Shown here: positions 63,300 to 64,000 of the stretch, piece after piece
How positions within the stretch are numbered: position 1 is the first letter of the stretch
How the letters are laid out: each line of letters starts with the position of its first letter
Origin: Acanthosepion esculentum
Taxonomy: Eukaryota; Mollusca; Cephalopoda; Sepiida; Sepiidae
Length of the DNA stretch: 64,000 nt
Direction: 5' to 3'
NCBI GenBank assembly: GCA_964036315.1
Contig: OZ038495.1
Location: forward strand, 24,410,690 to 24,474,689
Program-made: the position numbers and the translations under genes
The notes under the pieces: model-generated
Database searches by the model: none
The model's input: only the letters and a program-made list of their open reading frames with translations
What the model was told of the DNA's origin: nothing

Positions 63300-63840
63300 T
63301 TGAAAACGACTGACAAGGTGTGGTCGTTGATTTTTTATAAAAATTCTCATATAATTCTCGTATAATTTATTTCTTTTCAGGACATAAATTATATAATAAT
63401 TGTCCGAATGTTTTACAAGCGCCTTTAGCCATACTTATCAAGGATGAATTTTATTTTATTTTTAACTGAATACATGCATTGTTTTATGTATGTATCAAGA
63501 GTTATAGGAATGTTTTATTTTCCAAACACAGTCTCCACATTGTGACCGTAATCATAGTTGATATTATTGAGAGTTGTCTTTTTCTTTTCTTTTTTATTAA
63601 TAATGCTTCCATTATTTTTTAGTATTTTTGGACAATAGATAATACTATTATATTTGTATTATCAAAGATTATGTGACGGATAGAGTTTGGTAGACATCCA
63701 TGTGTATTTAAATGAGACCTCATTGAGCTATGGTTAGAGACATGTAACGTGAGTCTTCTTGTTAAACATGTTGTAGTATATCCAATATAATTATTTATGA
63801 ATTTGGATTGGTCGGAACATAGTTCCTTAAGAGACATGTA
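63300..63840 (-). mobile_element. Penelope-like element 3' fragment with GIY-YIG remnant
   Basis: The minus ORF 63837-63619 reads CSDQSKFINNYIGYTTTCLT, RRLTLHVSNHSSMRSHL, the YIG block, arginine and histidine of the GIY-YIG nuclease found in Penelope-like elements. Below it the minus strand has CCTTGATAAGTATGGCTAAA and GGCGCTTGTAAAACATTCGG (63441-63404), then a TA-rich tail. The upstream part of the element would lie beyond 63840; the reverse transcriptase is not recognisable there. Confidence 0.55.
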
Positions 63841-64000
63841 AATTCGTAAATAATATTGGTTCTCTGTAATGTAGATTTTGCAGGTGAATTATTATTTTTG
63901 ACAATAAGGTTAGCGATTTTAAATTTTATGTCATAAATAATTTAATCTCCTTGTTTTTATCGACTGGAGTTGTGTATTTTTTATGATGTTTCCTAGTGAA
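63841..64000. other. Window end; possible continuation of the Penelope-like fragment
   Basis: AT-rich text. The minus strand near 63960-63900 has KFKIANLIVKNNN, plausible as linker sequence, but not diagnostic. Confidence 0.3.

Overview
The window reads as nuclear DNA of an animal with large introns and a very repeat-rich, AT-rich genome. More than twenty (TA)n arrays, tRNA-derived SINEs, degenerate RTE/CR1/Jockey-like LINEs, Penelope-like fragments with GIY-YIG remnants, Gypsy LTR elements and Tc1/mariner elements fit an invertebrate. A mollusc, perhaps a cephalopod such as an octopus, is my best guess from the style of the repeats; no single marker proves it. There are no bacterial features, operons or CRISPR arrays.

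One cellular gene is well supported: the 3' part of an SLC22-type (organic cation/anion/carnitine transporter, major facilitator) gene on the minus strand. Six exons (60092-60246, 57706-57877, 51294-51512, 46543-46769, 44548-44729, 42858-43025) have consensus GT/AG borders and compatible phases and encode about 374 residues, including the loop after TM6 and both conserved sugar-transporter-like motifs. The first exon or exons lie beyond the right edge. A frameshifted second copy of the 44548-44729 exon at 24090-24247, with homologous intron sequence, marks a segmental duplication, so the window is probably part of an SLC22 cluster.

Layout: 1-1115 tandem repeat and microsatellites; 1270-4260 LINE copy 1 (minus); 4260-7600 simple and dispersed repeats; 7600-10260 LINE copy 2 (minus); 10420-11400 a dispersed repeat also found at 7200 and 36165; 11400-20250 mostly AT-rich DNA with Penelope, mariner and LINE fragments and an 80-bp mariner MITE; 20250-24080 a tail-like ORF, SINEs, a 105-bp tandem repeat and LINE debris; 24080-25760 the SLC22 pseudo-exon duplication; 26500-27210 two direct repeats encoding signal-peptide-like ORFs; 27200-32400 Tc1 debris, SINEs and a palindromic element split by a SINE; 32746-34659 a non-autonomous LTR element; 35360-37330 more repeats; 38507-39453 an internally deleted Tc1 element; 40900-41330 microsatellites; 42858-60246 the SLC22 gene with a Gypsy element (51607-56264) and several fold-back elements in its introns; 60600-61290 LINE 3' end; 63300-63840 Penelope-like fragment.

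Apart from the transporter, nearly all recognisable coding sequence is mobile-element derived and broken. The most distinctive structures are palindromic: a MADE1-like MITE, a head-to-head SINE pair, a SINE-split fold-back and several long hairpins. Two hammerhead-ribozyme-like motifs sit in Penelope-like contexts.
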